A stretch of 64,000 nt of DNA from Paenibacillus sp. FSL H8-0537 (GTDB lineage Bacteria; Bacillota; Bacilli; Paenibacillales; Paenibacillaceae): assembly GCF_038051995.1 (NCBI RefSeq), contig NZ_CP150290.1, forward strand, positions 793,501-857,500. Direction: 5' to 3'. This document shows, in pieces, positions 42,708 to 51,977 of the stretch (the stretch's first letter is position 1; each line of letters starts with the position of its first letter). A model generated the notes under the pieces. It was not told where the DNA came from. It made no database searches and saw nothing but the letters and a program-made list of their open reading frames with translations. Both the position numbers and the translations under genes were made by a program.

Positions 42708-43607
42708 ATGTTCAAACGCTTGGATGAAGTGTTGATCGAAATTCCGAATGTCGGGCGGCCTGAGCCGAACGCGGCGGCTGCGGTGCAAGAGCTGCTGGGC
42801 GGGAAATTTGGCGAAATGTCCACGCTAAACAACTATTTGTACCAATCGTTTAATTTTCGCTCGAAAACGAAGCTGCGCCCGTTTTATGATTTGGTTACGA
42901 GCATTACGGCCGAGGAGTTTGGCCATGTCGAGCTTGTCTCACACGCGATTAACCACTGCTTGCATGGCTCGACCACACCGGGCAAGCCGGATGAATCGCC
43001 GCTGAAATCCGTCAAGGACTGGCGCATGTCGCTGCCGTTTCTGTCCGGTGGACAAGGCGCATTGCCTGTTGATTCAATGGGCAGGCCGTGGACGGGCGAG
43101 CATGTGTTCAACAGCGGGAATCTCGTTGAAGATTTGCTGCATAATTTCTTCCTTGAAGTGGGTGCCAGAACCCATAAAATGAAGGTGTATGAAATGACCT
43201 CCCATCCAGCTGCGCGCGAAGTGGTGGGCTATTTGCTCGTGCGGGGCGGCGTCCATGTCGTGGCCTATGCCAAGGCGCTGCAAGTGGCGACCGGCGTCGA
43301 TGTGACCAAGCTGATTCCGATCCCTTCGCTTAATAACAAAGCGTTCAATGAAGCGCGCAAGTATGAGGAGAAGGGCGTTCATACGAAGCTGTATACGTAC
43401 AGCGATAATGATTTTAAAACGATTGATCAAATTTGGAAGGGCACGCATCCAGAGGATGGGCAGCCGCTTGAGGTTATTCATGGGGTGCCGAAAGGCGTGC
43501 CTGTACCGGAATATCCAGAGGTGGAGGAAGAATTTGCGCCGGGCATTTCCGCGGAGGATTTTGCTGCCATTGCGGAGCGGCTGAAGGCCGCGGGAAACAT
43601 TCATTAG
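42708..43607 (+). CDS. Manganese catalase
   Basis: 299 residues, the family length. Dimanganese ligands are E36 (GKFGEMSTLNNY), E70 and H73 (TAEEFGHVE), a glutamate in NFFLEVGARTHKMK near 147 and a histidine in RGGVHVVAYAKAL near 181. It disproportionates hydrogen peroxide and often associates with spore coats (CotJC-like) in Bacillales. ATG 42708 follows GGAGG with 7-base spacing. An earlier in-frame ATG at 42630 has no ribosome binding site. No regulator binding site was recognised. Confidence 0.93.
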   Translation: MFKRLDEVLIEIPNVGRPEPNAAAAVQELLGGKFGEMSTLNNYLYQSFNFRSKTKLRPFYDLVTSITAEEFGHVELVSHAINHCLHGSTTPGKPDESPLKSVKDWRMSLPFLSGGQGALPVDSMGRPWTGEHVFNSGNLVEDLLHNFFLEVGARTHKMKVYEMTSHPAAREVVGYLLVRGGVHVVAYAKALQVATGVDVTKLIPIPSLNNKAFNEARKYEEKGVHTKLYTYSDNDFKTIDQIWKGTHPEDGQPLEVIHGVPKGVPVPEYPEVEEEFAPGISAEDFAAIAERLKAAGNIH

Positions 43608-43628
43608 CTTAGCCTGAAAAAGAACGCT

Positions 43629-43679
43629 AAACAGCCAGCACCTGCCGTCTATTTTCGGCTAATGCTGGCTGTTTATTTT
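43629..43679. terminator. Bidirectional terminator between convergent genes
   Basis: AAACAGCCAGCA (43629-43640) pairs with TGCTGGCTGTTT (43663-43674), followed by ATTTTT. Confidence 0.85.
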
Positions 43680-43709
43680 TCAAATCTATGCTGCGGCTTA
43701 TTTTAAAGC

Positions 43710-45446
43710 TTAAGCTCCTGCAACGGCAACAAAATGTCCCGGCTTCACTTCTATAAAGGAAGAATGCTCCAGTCCGTATGGATCGGCTTTGGAAGCCTCG
43801 GTATGTGGCAGCAGCCGCTTCTTCGATTCAATGGCTGGATCAGGAACAGGGATGGCTGCGAGCAGCGACTTCGTATATGCATGGAGTGGATTCGTATAGA
43901 GCTCCTCGCTTTCAGCCAGCTCAACGATTTTGCCCTTGTACATAACCGCGACCCGGTCGCTAATATGCTTAACCATGGATAAATCATGGGCGATAAACAG
44001 GTAAGTCAGGCCAAGCCGCTGTTGAAGCTCCTCCAAGAGCTTCACAATTTGCGCCTGAATCGAGACGTCGAGAGCAGACAGCGGCTCGTCGCAGACGATA
44101 AATTCCGGCTCGACCGCCAGCGTACGGGCGATGCCAATGCGCTGCCGCTGCCCGCCGGAGAACTCATGCGGATAGCGGAGAGCATGGGAGGCGTTCAGCC
44201 CGACCAATTCCAGCAGCTCCTCTACACGTTTGAGACGATTCGTCTTGCCCTTCGTTAGGGCATGAGCATCCAACGCTTCGCCAATAATATCCACAATGCG
44301 CAGGCGCGGGTTGAGCGAAGCATAGGGATCTTGAAAAATAATGCCCATATGCCGCCGCATTTGCTTCATCTCGGCCCGATTTAGATGCTGGAGCGGAATG
44401 CCACGGTACAGCACTTCCCCGCCTGTCGCTTCGTTCAAGCGCAAGATCGTGCGGCCTGTCGTTGACTTGCCGCTGCCCGATTCGCCAACGACGCCAAGCG
44501 TCTCGCCCGCTTGAATGTCAAAGCTCACATTGTTAACCGCTTTAACAATCTGGCCTTTGCCAAGGTCAAAATGCTGTCTAAGCGAGCGCACCTGAAGCAG
44601 CGGTACATTGTCCTCCGGACGGGCTAGCAACGGCTTCGGCTTTGGCTTCTTTTTCTCATTGAGACGCGGCAGGGCATGAAGCAGCTTTACCGTATAAGGA
44701 TGCTGTGGATTTGCGAAAATTTGCTCCGTCGTGCCGCTTTCCACGATTTCTCCATCCTTCATGACGACTACGCGGTCGCACATCCCCGCTACAACACCCA
44801 AATCATGCGTAATCAAAATAATGGACGTTCCAAGCTGCTGCTGCAATTCCTTCATCTGCTGCAAAATTTGCGCCTGAATCGTTACATCCAGTGAAGTCGT
44901 AGGCTCGTCTGCAATGAGCAGGGAAGGCCGGCAGGCGAGAGCAATCGCAATCATCACTCGCTGCCGCATGCCACCGGAAAATTCATGGGGATATTGAAAA
45001 TAGCGGGCCTCGCTATTTGTAATGCCAACCATGTCCAGCATCTGGATTGCGGCTTTGCGGGCCTCCTGTTTACCAAGCTTCCTATGCTTGATTAAGCTTT
45101 CTTCAATTTGGCGGCCAATACGCATCGTCGGATTAAGCGAAGACATTGGGTCCTGAAAAATCATGCCGATATCCTTGCCGCGTATTTGCTCCATTTCGTG
45201 CTCTGACTTATGAGCGAGATTGTCACCTTGAAATAACACCTCGCCGCCCTTAACTATAGAGGGGGGAGAAGGGAGCAAGCGCATAATCGTGCGTGCAGTT
45301 ACGCTTTTGCCGCTTCCCGATTCGCCTACGATGCCGAGCGTCTCTCCTTGCCTGACTTCAAAGCTTACCCCGCGTACCGCCTCAACCTCTGAATCACGAG
45401 AAAAGAAGGAAACGGACAAATGATTTACTTGTAATAATGGTTTCAT
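43710..45446 (-). CDS. Peptide ABC transporter ATPase, DppD-DppF fusion
   Basis: 578 residues with two complete ABC modules. The first has Walker [11 protein letters not shown] at 41-50, signature SGGMRQR and Walker [13 protein letters not shown]. The second has [12 protein letters not shown] near 335, SGGQRQR and [12 protein letters not shown]. Each ends with the oligopeptide-type C-terminal extension ([22 protein letters not shown]). It powers uptake of oligopeptides or similar solutes by the permeases encoded divergently at 45603-48568. ATG 45446 has TAGGTGA upstream. Fusion of both ATPases into one chain is seen in several bacteria. Here it is encoded divergently from the permeases. Confidence 0.94.
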   Translation of the reverse strand: MKPLLQVNHLSVSFFSRDSEVEAVRGVSFEVRQGETLGIVGESGSGKSVTARTIMRLLPSPPSIVKGGEVLFQGDNLAHKSEHEMEQIRGKDIGMIFQDPMSSLNPTMRIGRQIEESLIKHRKLGKQEARKAAIQMLDMVGITNSEARYFQYPHEFSGGMRQRVMIAIALACRPSLLIADEPTTSLDVTIQAQILQQMKELQQQLGTSIILITHDLGVVAGMCDRVVVMKDGEIVESGTTEQIFANPQHPYTVKLLHALPRLNEKKKPKPKPLLARPEDNVPLLQVRSLRQHFDLGKGQIVKAVNNVSFDIQAGETLGVVGESGSGKSTTGRTILRLNEATGGEVLYRGIPLQHLNRAEMKQMRRHMGIIFQDPYASLNPRLRIVDIIGEALDAHALTKGKTNRLKRVEELLELVGLNASHALRYPHEFSGGQRQRIGIARTLAVEPEFIVCDEPLSALDVSIQAQIVKLLEELQQRLGLTYLFIAHDLSMVKHISDRVAVMYKGKIVELAESEELYTNPLHAYTKSLLAAIPVPDPAIESKKRLLPHTEASKADPYGLEHSSFIEVKPGHFVAVAGA

Positions 45447-45473
45447 ATCGTCACCTACAATGGATTAGTTTTC

Positions 45474-45508
45474 ATTAGAAAAAATAATAAATATAAATCA
45501 TTTCTAAT
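45474..45508. promoter_or_regulatory. Inverted repeat in the divergent transporter promoter region
   Basis: ATTAGAAA (45474-45481) and TTTCTAAT (45501-45508) are perfect 8-base arms 19 bases apart, just upstream of the permease -35. This is a possible operator shared by the ATPase gene and the permease operon. The protein that would bind it is unknown. Confidence 0.45.
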
Positions 45509-45514
45509 AGAATG

Positions 45515-45543
45515 TTGACATTTTGTATTCCTTAAAATAAAAT
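45515..45543 (+). promoter_or_regulatory. SigmaA promoter of the permease operon
   Basis: A perfect TTGACA (45515-45520) and TAAAAT (45538-45543) are separated by 17 bases, 60 bases before the permease start. Confidence 0.85.
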
Positions 45544-45602
45544 CTACTATATCCATCGGAATAATGCAATTAAAATTACTAGACTAAAAGGGGCGGGCAT
45601 GC

Positions 45603-47045
45603 TTGACGGGGCAAGATTTGAAAATGGGAAATGGCATCACAGACTGGGCGGCTGCTGTCTATCGTAAAATGCTTCAGCATCCAGCCTACAGGCTGCTGCT
45701 GCTCATCGCAGGCGCACCCGTATCCGCGTTCGTATTCGCGGTTTATTTATATCGTAAAGCCCGGCATGGCTATCGCCGGATTGAGAAAGAGACGAGAGAA
45801 GAGCTGCTGCAAGCAGGCAGCATGGACAAGCTGCTGGCGGAGGCACTGGATCAAATCCAGCGCAAGCAGCGATTTTTCGGCCAGACGCCCGGCGCAGACA
45901 AAACGGAGCAGGAAGCGAGGCGAATCGCAGCCGCTAAATTTAAAGAGCAGCTGGCCGCCCGCGTATTGGAACGTCTGTCAGAGGAGCAGCAAGGGAAGCT
46001 AACGTTCAGTGATACATTCGATTCTCTGCTCAAGCGGCCCGCTTTTTTCGTACTATCGCTGCTTCCTGGACTACTGATGTATGCCATCATGGCCCTTTAT
46101 GCGAACCCGTATGTGAAATATATTACAGAGCGTTTGTTTATGGCGATATTAGTTATTTTCGGTGTAGCCTTTTTAGTTTTTACGATTTTGTACATTTCGC
46201 CAATGAATCCGGCAGCTAACCTATTGGGGGAGACAGCAACCGCAGAGCAAATTGCGGCGTTTAACCAGCTGTACGGACTGGATCAGCCGTATCTCGTTCA
46301 GCTATGGAATACGATTAAGGGCATATTGACCTTTGATCTGGGCCGTTCCTTCGCAGGCAATGAGAGTGTAACGACAGCTATTGCGGGCAAATTCCCGGTT
46401 ACGCTGACGTTAACCTTCATTTCGACGCTGATCGCGGTATTGATTGCTTTGCCGATCGGCATTATTTCGGCAACGAGGCCAGGCTCCTTTTTCGACTACA
46501 CCTTTATGTTCATTGCCTTGCTGGGGCTGTCGATTCCAAATTTCTGGCAAGGCTTGATTTTTATTTTGAATTTCTCAATCAAGCTATCCTGGCTGCCGGC
46601 TACTTATAATCCGCAAAATGCACTGTCGGCAATTATGCCGATCGTTGTTCTGGGTACTGGCCTGACAGCGGCGGTTGCGCGTATGACCCGCTCTTCAACG
46701 CTGGAGGTTATCCACGAGGATTATATTACGACCGCCAGGGCGAAAGGGCTGGCCCGCCGACATGTCATTTGGAAGCATGCTGTAGGCAATGCGCTTATTC
46801 CAATTATTACGGTAATTGGGCTGCAATTTGGCGCAATGCTTGGCGGAGCGGCGGTGACGGAGAAAGTGTTCAATATTAGCGGGATTGGAAGCTACATTGT
46901 AGATAAGCAGTTTATTCCGGATATCCCGGCCATTATGGGCGGGGTTGTCTACACGGCAATTACAATATCGATTATTAACGTCATTGTAGATCTGCTTTAC
47001 GCCTTTTTTGACCCTAGAATTCGCTCCAAAATGAAACAATACTAA
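45603..47045 (+). CDS. Peptide ABC transporter permease, DppB-like, with 165-residue N-terminal extension
   Basis: 480 residues, against about 310-340 for typical DppB. The standard domain starts near residue 170 (YVKYITERLFMAILVIFGVA, then ILYISPMNPAANLLGE) and includes the ATPase-contact loop ARAKGLARRHVIWKHAVGNA. The extension holds one membrane helix (about 28-50), a charged Glu/Lys/Arg/Gln helical stretch probably forming a coiled coil, and a second membrane helix (about 145-165). TTG 45603 has AAGGGGCGGG upstream. ATG 45624 is an alternative. It is followed 5-15 bases later by the second permease gene, which also has an extension. Confidence 0.88.
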   Translation: MTGQDLKMGNGITDWAAAVYRKMLQHPAYRLLLLIAGAPVSAFVFAVYLYRKARHGYRRIEKETREELLQAGSMDKLLAEALDQIQRKQRFFGQTPGADKTEQEARRIAAAKFKEQLAARVLERLSEEQQGKLTFSDTFDSLLKRPAFFVLSLLPGLLMYAIMALYANPYVKYITERLFMAILVIFGVAFLVFTILYISPMNPAANLLGETATAEQIAAFNQLYGLDQPYLVQLWNTIKGILTFDLGRSFAGNESVTTAIAGKFPVTLTLTFISTLIAVLIALPIGIISATRPGSFFDYTFMFIALLGLSIPNFWQGLIFILNFSIKLSWLPATYNPQNALSAIMPIVVLGTGLTAAVARMTRSSTLEVIHEDYITTARAKGLARRHVIWKHAVGNALIPIITVIGLQFGAMLGGAAVTEKVFNISGIGSYIVDKQFIPDIPAIMGGVVYTAITISIINVIVDLLYAFFDPRIRSKMKQY

Positions 47046-47059
47046 AGCAGGTGCTATCC

Positions 47060-48568
47060 GTGTCCAATGATTTAATAAGCAAGCAGCAAATTCGTTTTAG
47101 ATTAAAATCCAGCCTGGAGTACAGCCAGGCCAGCTTTGCTGGCATTGTCTCCTTGGCATTGGCAATAGTGCTGCTCCTCAGCAGCTACGCGCCCGCCGAC
47201 GCTTCATTCCAGCCGGGCGGGCTTGCCCTAAGCGCTGTCTATTTTGGTTTTGCGCTGCTGCAGCTTGCGGTATGGGCAATCATACGGCGCGATTTGCTGA
47301 AAGGCGGCGAGCTTCGCCGTTCAACTAGAGCGCTTGGCTACGTACTGCTGCTCAGCTTGGCGACGGCGAATGTGTTCATTGCCACCGCAGCACTCCAACT
47401 CATTAAGCGGAAGAAGAGCGCTGCGTATACGCTTGCGGTATACACTTTGCTAACCACTTTGCTTGTGTTCGCCGTATCTGCTCTGAATGTATTCAAGCCT
47501 TATGTGGCGAATACGTTTTTGCCCGGTATGGTGCTGCTGCTCATCTCAGCGGTTATCCAGCTCACGAGCCTGCTGCTTGTGGCCAAATACGCTGACCGGG
47601 CGGAATTGCCGCGCTGGATGTGGCTCGTCGCTTTGATCCTGATCGCAACGGCAGCGAGCGGCAATCTGTTTGCACTTTTCCTCGGCTTGCTGCTTATCGC
47701 CAAGCTGCGGGATCGCAGCTTTACATCCGGCTCACGGCTGAGCGATGTGGTGGAGAAGCTGTCCAGAAGCTCAACGTCGATGCTGGGACTGCTCTTTATT
47801 TTGTTCCTGCTGACTTTGTCGGTCACCAGCTATTTAATCTTTGATTATGGACTGGCTATCGATAATAATTATGGAGCGATTTTGCAGCATCCAAACCTCG
47901 CTTATCCGCTGGGCACGGACAATTTCGGCCGGGATTTGCTTTCCCGCATCGTATTCGGTGCCAGAATCTCGCTGCTAGTCGGCTTTCTATCTACGCTCAT
48001 TCCCGTCTTAATCGGCGGTGTGCTGGGTGCCGTATCCGGCTATTATGGCCGCCATGCGGATAACATCATTATGCGTGCGCTGGATGTGCTGTACGCCATC
48101 CCGGGTATTTTGCTGGCTATCGCCATTATTGCGGCTTTTGGAGCCAGCACGACTAATTTAATATTGGCGCTGAGTATCGGCGCGATTCCGACCTATGCCC
48201 GAACGATGCGGGCGAATGTGCTGCTCGTATCGACGCTCGAATATGTACAGGCGGCGCGGGCTTTCGGCTCAGGCGACCTCGTTATTTTGTTCAAGCATAT
48301 TGTGCCGAACGCCATCGCTCCTATGATTGTGAAATCGACGCTTACGATAGGCACCGCCGTTATTTCAACGAGCAGCTTGAGCTATCTCGGTTTGGGCGTC
48401 GAGCCGCATATCCCGGAGTGGGGCAATATTTTGCGGCTGGGCAGCACCTATCTGGAAACCCACGCCTATACGGCGATATATCCGGGTCTTGCCATTATTG
48501 CGCTCGTGCTGTCGTTTAATTTTCTCGGCGATGGCTTGCGGGATACATTAGATCCGAAGCTGGATTAG
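47060..48568 (+). CDS. Peptide ABC transporter permease, DppC-like, with long multi-TM N-terminal extension
   Basis: 502 residues, against about 290-300 for typical DppC. The first 225 or so form five to six hydrophobic helices that belong to no family I recognise. The standard DppC part then begins at SMLGLLFILFLLTLSVTSYL and includes HPNLAYPLGTDNFGRDLLSR and the contact loop EYVQAARAFGSGDLVILFKH. GTG 47060 is preferred, with AGCAGGTG six bases upstream. An in-frame GTG at 47051 overlaps that site. Both permeases of this operon are enlarged at the same end, which suggests that the extensions interact. Confidence 0.88.
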   Translation: MSNDLISKQQIRFRLKSSLEYSQASFAGIVSLALAIVLLLSSYAPADASFQPGGLALSAVYFGFALLQLAVWAIIRRDLLKGGELRRSTRALGYVLLLSLATANVFIATAALQLIKRKKSAAYTLAVYTLLTTLLVFAVSALNVFKPYVANTFLPGMVLLLISAVIQLTSLLLVAKYADRAELPRWMWLVALILIATAASGNLFALFLGLLLIAKLRDRSFTSGSRLSDVVEKLSRSSTSMLGLLFILFLLTLSVTSYLIFDYGLAIDNNYGAILQHPNLAYPLGTDNFGRDLLSRIVFGARISLLVGFLSTLIPVLIGGVLGAVSGYYGRHADNIIMRALDVLYAIPGILLAIAIIAAFGASTTNLILALSIGAIPTYARTMRANVLLVSTLEYVQAARAFGSGDLVILFKHIVPNAIAPMIVKSTLTIGTAVISTSSLSYLGLGVEPHIPEWGNILRLGSTYLETHAYTAIYPGLAIIALVLSFNFLGDGLRDTLDPKLD

Positions 48569-48733
48569 AGCGGCGCTAAAGCGGCAATTGCAACGGTAAT
48601 GGTAATGGCCTATTTTTTGCTGTAACCTCATTCATATTCCACCCAAAGCTACGTTACGAAACGATGTATTGGCGATGTACGAATGTGAGTTAACTTATAG
48701 ACTATAGAATAATGACAAAGAGGAGAGAGAAAC

Positions 48734-50575
48734 ATGAAACACACAAGCAAGCTATTTTCACTTATTCTGCTCAGTCTGGCTATTATGCTGAGCGGCTGCA
48801 CATTGACGACGAAGGATGAGGCTGCAAGCACGCCGCAAGCGACAGAAGGCGCAGAGGCGGTTGTTAACAGCAAGCCGATTGATATTGAATTGCTCGGAAT
48901 GAGCAGCAGCGAGGCGGATCTGAACATTGTTCGCGACCAGCTGACGAAAAACGGCTTTAACGTAAAGCTGAACATTCAAGCCGATTACGGTACTTTTAAA
49001 GCCCAGCAGGATGCTGGCAACTATGATATTGCGTTGTCCAGCTGGACGACAGTTACTGGAAACCCGGACTATGCGGTGCGTTCGCTGTTTAAAACCGGCG
49101 GTGACTATAGCATTATGAGCGACAAGGACATTGATGCCCTCATTGATACGGCTTCCACCCAAACACCGGATCAATACACAGAAACGTATAAACAATTGGA
49201 GCAAAAGCTCGTTTTCGACAATGCTTACATTGCTCCACTTTACAGCTCGCTTAAATCGCAGGCGTTTAATCAAGAAGTGCTGAATAAGGACAGCGTTCGC
49301 CTATCCAAGTCCAGATCGCTTCCTTGGGAAGAGCTGGATTTTAAAGACGCATCGAAGCGCAATACGGAAGCATTGGTGCTGCAATCGACAATGGCGACCT
49401 TGACTTCGCTTGACCCGATTAAAGGCAATGACGGCTCCATTAATATCATCAATACGAACCAATACGTGCGTCTGCTCAATCTGACCGATGATGACAAGCT
49501 GACGGCGGAAGGCTCACTGTCGTATAACTTTGCGATTGCCGAAGGCAATTCCGATTATTATTTCATCTTGCGTGATGATATCCATTTCGCAGAAATTAAA
49601 GACAAGCTCGTTGCCGATTCTGGCGAGCGTGTAGGCGCCGACGATGTTATTTTCTCCCTGGATCGCGCGAAAAATAAAGATTCCGTTCCTGACCACCGGA
49701 CATACACGCTGCATGAGCATATTAAAAATATTGAGCTGGTTACTGACCCAGCAGTGCTTGAGTCCGTTAAGCTGTCCGGCGGCAGCGATAATGTGAAAAA
49801 TGAACTGGAAAAAGGCCTCGAAGCCAAAATTTCCGAGCTCGTATCCGATAAGGCGCAAGCGAGCAGCAAGGAAGGCAAGTATCAGGTTGTGAAGCTGACA
49901 ACAACGGTTCCCTTCCCGCAAGTGCTGAATTATTTGGCTCACCAATCTGCAGGGATCGTATCCAAGAAGCAGGTAGAAAAAATTAATACTTACGATGTAG
50001 CTAAATTTGATGTAAACAAGGATATTCCTTACGGCGACCAAAACACGGTAACCGAGGGCAACCAATACAACAATACGCTGTACACAAGCGGTCCGTATAT
50101 TTTGGCTCACAAAAACGACTACGAAGCTGTCTTCTATAAAAACCCTGGCTACATGAAAGGCACGAAGCATGAGCCGAAAATCACGTCGATTAAGGTTCGT
50201 TTTATAAAAGATGCCGATAGTGCATTGTCCGCACTGCGAAGCGGCGAAATTCATCTTTATTACAGCGTGCCTGAAACGAAGTTTGACATTGTGAAGGGCG
50301 ACAGCAAGCTGGCGCTCCAGACGCTTCCGAGCAACGCGGCTTCGTACCTGCTATTCAATACGAAAAACCGTCCGGTTGCAGAAAGCGCAGATTTGAGAAA
50401 AGCCGTGCTTTATTCCATCAATCAGGATGAATTTTTGGCCTATTACGGCGGCAATAAATTTAAAGCTATTTCTACGCTTAGCCCGCTTGTGAAAACAGGC
50501 CTTGAGCTGAAAGCTGATTCGGCAAAAGTAAAAGAGTTTTTGAATGCCTACCAAGCAGGCGCAGCAGCTAAATAA
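48734..50575 (+). CDS. Peptide-binding lipoprotein, SBP_bac_5 family, apparently circularly permuted
   Basis: 613 residues with lipobox LSGC (C22). In this family the mature chain normally begins near a LDP motif and ends with a segment running from helix iaxxLxxxGixvxl through PLY. Here that last segment comes first: residues 50-190 read NIVRDQLTKNGFNVKLNI, YDIALSSW, then IDALIDTA and IAPLYSS. The usual beginning follows at about 214 (ALVLQSTMATLTSLDPIKG), and the protein ends at VKTGLELKADSAKVKEFLNA, just where the moved segment would normally follow. ATG 48734 follows AGGAGAG. It is the binding protein of the enlarged permeases. The ligand is unknown. Confidence 0.85.
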   Translation: MKHTSKLFSLILLSLAIMLSGCTLTTKDEAASTPQATEGAEAVVNSKPIDIELLGMSSSEADLNIVRDQLTKNGFNVKLNIQADYGTFKAQQDAGNYDIALSSWTTVTGNPDYAVRSLFKTGGDYSIMSDKDIDALIDTASTQTPDQYTETYKQLEQKLVFDNAYIAPLYSSLKSQAFNQEVLNKDSVRLSKSRSLPWEELDFKDASKRNTEALVLQSTMATLTSLDPIKGNDGSINIINTNQYVRLLNLTDDDKLTAEGSLSYNFAIAEGNSDYYFILRDDIHFAEIKDKLVADSGERVGADDVIFSLDRAKNKDSVPDHRTYTLHEHIKNIELVTDPAVLESVKLSGGSDNVKNELEKGLEAKISELVSDKAQASSKEGKYQVVKLTTTVPFPQVLNYLAHQSAGIVSKKQVEKINTYDVAKFDVNKDIPYGDQNTVTEGNQYNNTLYTSGPYILAHKNDYEAVFYKNPGYMKGTKHEPKITSIKVRFIKDADSALSALRSGEIHLYYSVPETKFDIVKGDSKLALQTLPSNAASYLLFNTKNRPVAESADLRKAVLYSINQDEFLAYYGGNKFKAISTLSPLVKTGLELKADSAKVKEFLNAYQAGAAAK

Positions 50576-50578
50576 TAG

Positions 50579-50624
50579 AAAGAGATTGCCCCCTCCTTCA
50601 TGATGGCTGGGGCAATCTCTTTAC
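50579..50624 (+). terminator. Rho-independent terminator after the binding lipoprotein
   Basis: AAAGAGATTGCCCC (50579-50592) pairs with GGGGCAATCTCTTT (50609-50622), a 14-bp stem that ends in T residues. It covers an apparent upstream extension of the next gene. Confidence 0.75.
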
Positions 50625-50668
50625 TCATATTAGGACAAGGATTAGCACAGATAAAGGAGACGAATAAC

Positions 50669-51172
50669 ATGGATGCAAAGACAGGAACGGCTATTAAACT
50701 ATCGCAGTGGGATGCGCTATTGCTGGAATCGCTTAAGTCCTACGGCTGGACGAATGAGCAATTGATTCGCAAGGTGCATGCGGGGGACTTTCCCGAGGAT
50801 ACGAGCCCCTTTCAATTTGACTACGGCCTATTGAATACTTTAGCCAGCAGCGATGCGGAGCTTTTTGCACAGGCTGTGACCGAGGGCTATCAAATTAAAT
50901 ACAATACGATTCGCGGCATTCACAGCTGGATCAAGGTTGCCTTCCAGCAGGAGGCGGAACTCCTATTGGATTCAGGCAGCGGAGCGGTCCATGTTTGGCT
51001 AACGAATGAGGAAGCTGATCGGCTTGCCTCGGTGCTTTCTTACGGTTGGTCGTTGTCCAAGCCGGATAGTGCAGCGCTCCAAGTAACTAATGCTGCCGAT
51101 ACCGTCGATGCATCGGGCGTACCGGGCGCGGCTGGCCGCGACGCCTATCGCATTTATCCGGCAGTCCAATAA
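50669..51172 (+). CDS. Hypothetical protein
   Basis: 167 residues from ATG 50669, which has AAGGAGA eight bases upstream. The frame is open back to 50600, but that part is inside the terminator hairpin. The N-terminal half is helical (WDALLLESLKSYGWTNEQLIRKVHAGDFP), the middle is VTEGYQIKYNTIRGIHSWIKVAF, and the end is Ala/Gly/Asp-rich. No signal peptide or known domain. It follows the peptide transporter operon but is separated from it by the terminator. Confidence 0.7.
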   Translation: MDAKTGTAIKLSQWDALLLESLKSYGWTNEQLIRKVHAGDFPEDTSPFQFDYGLLNTLASSDAELFAQAVTEGYQIKYNTIRGIHSWIKVAFQQEAELLLDSGSGAVHVWLTNEEADRLASVLSYGWSLSKPDSAALQVTNAADTVDASGVPGAAGRDAYRIYPAVQ

Positions 51173-51193
51173 TAAGCTGCTTATCCCGCAGCA

Positions 51194-51970
51194 CTAAGAT
51201 CCGGTCGAGCGATAGCGTCGAACGCCGATTTGCCAGATGAGCAGACATGGCGCAAGGAACAGCAGCCCTGCCAGCGGCAGAAAGGCATACATCGGGTTGT
51301 CCACGCGACCGAGTATGTATTGCAGCGGCAAATAGTTGGCACAGCCGAACGGGATGATGAAGGTGAAAAATTGCTGAATGCGCCTATGGTAGATGCTGAG
51401 CGGGTATTGCGCCATTTCCCGGCCGCCATCGGTCAAAATATTAGCGATTTCGAGCCCCTGCACGGTCCAAAAGCTAAATGAGGCACACAGAATAAAGATG
51501 CTGGCAAAAATAATAACTCCGGACGCTTGCGCGAGCACGAGTGCGGTTATTTTCAGCGGCGTCCACTCGAGGCCCAGATTCGTAATCGCCCAGATCAGCA
51601 CGCCGATGCCAAGCAGCAGGCGCCCGACGCGGGAAAATTCGAATTTGGAGCCGAGCACCTGAAGAATGGTGCCGCGCGGCCGAACGAGCAGCCGGTCGAA
51701 ATCCCCACTGACAACTAGCGAGGAGAACATATCAAATCCGCGGGCGAAGCATTCGGTAATCGAGAAAGCCATATGTGTAAGGGCAAAGCATAACATCACC
51801 TCGTAAAAGCTCCAGCCCTTCATTTCCCCGAAACGCTCGAACATGAAATATAACCCGGCAAATACAGTGAAGGGCGTTAAGCATTGTCCAAGCACGAGCA
51901 GCAGAAAAGAAGCGCGGTACTGCATTTGCGCTTTGAACAGCAGCAGCATGTATTTAAAATAAAGCGTCAT
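51194..51970 (-). CDS. ABC-2 type exporter permease (DUF990-like)
   Basis: 258 residues with six hydrophobic helices. The segment SLVVSGDFDRLLVRPRGTILQVLG is the conserved cytoplasmic loop of the DUF990/YhgE-like ABC-2 permeases. ATG 51970 is preferred, with AAGGAGG 11 bases upstream. A TTG eight codons earlier would include that site. It starts 7 bases after the partner permease gene ends. The pair plus ATPase forms a heterodimeric exporter of unknown substrate. Confidence 0.88.
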   Translation of the reverse strand: MTLYFKYMLLLFKAQMQYRASFLLLVLGQCLTPFTVFAGLYFMFERFGEMKGWSFYEVMLCFALTHMAFSITECFARGFDMFSSLVVSGDFDRLLVRPRGTILQVLGSKFEFSRVGRLLLGIGVLIWAITNLGLEWTPLKITALVLAQASGVIIFASIFILCASFSFWTVQGLEIANILTDGGREMAQYPLSIYHRRIQQFFTFIIPFGCANYLPLQYILGRVDNPMYAFLPLAGLLFLAPCLLIWQIGVRRYRSTGS

Positions 51971-51977
51971 CGCCGCA

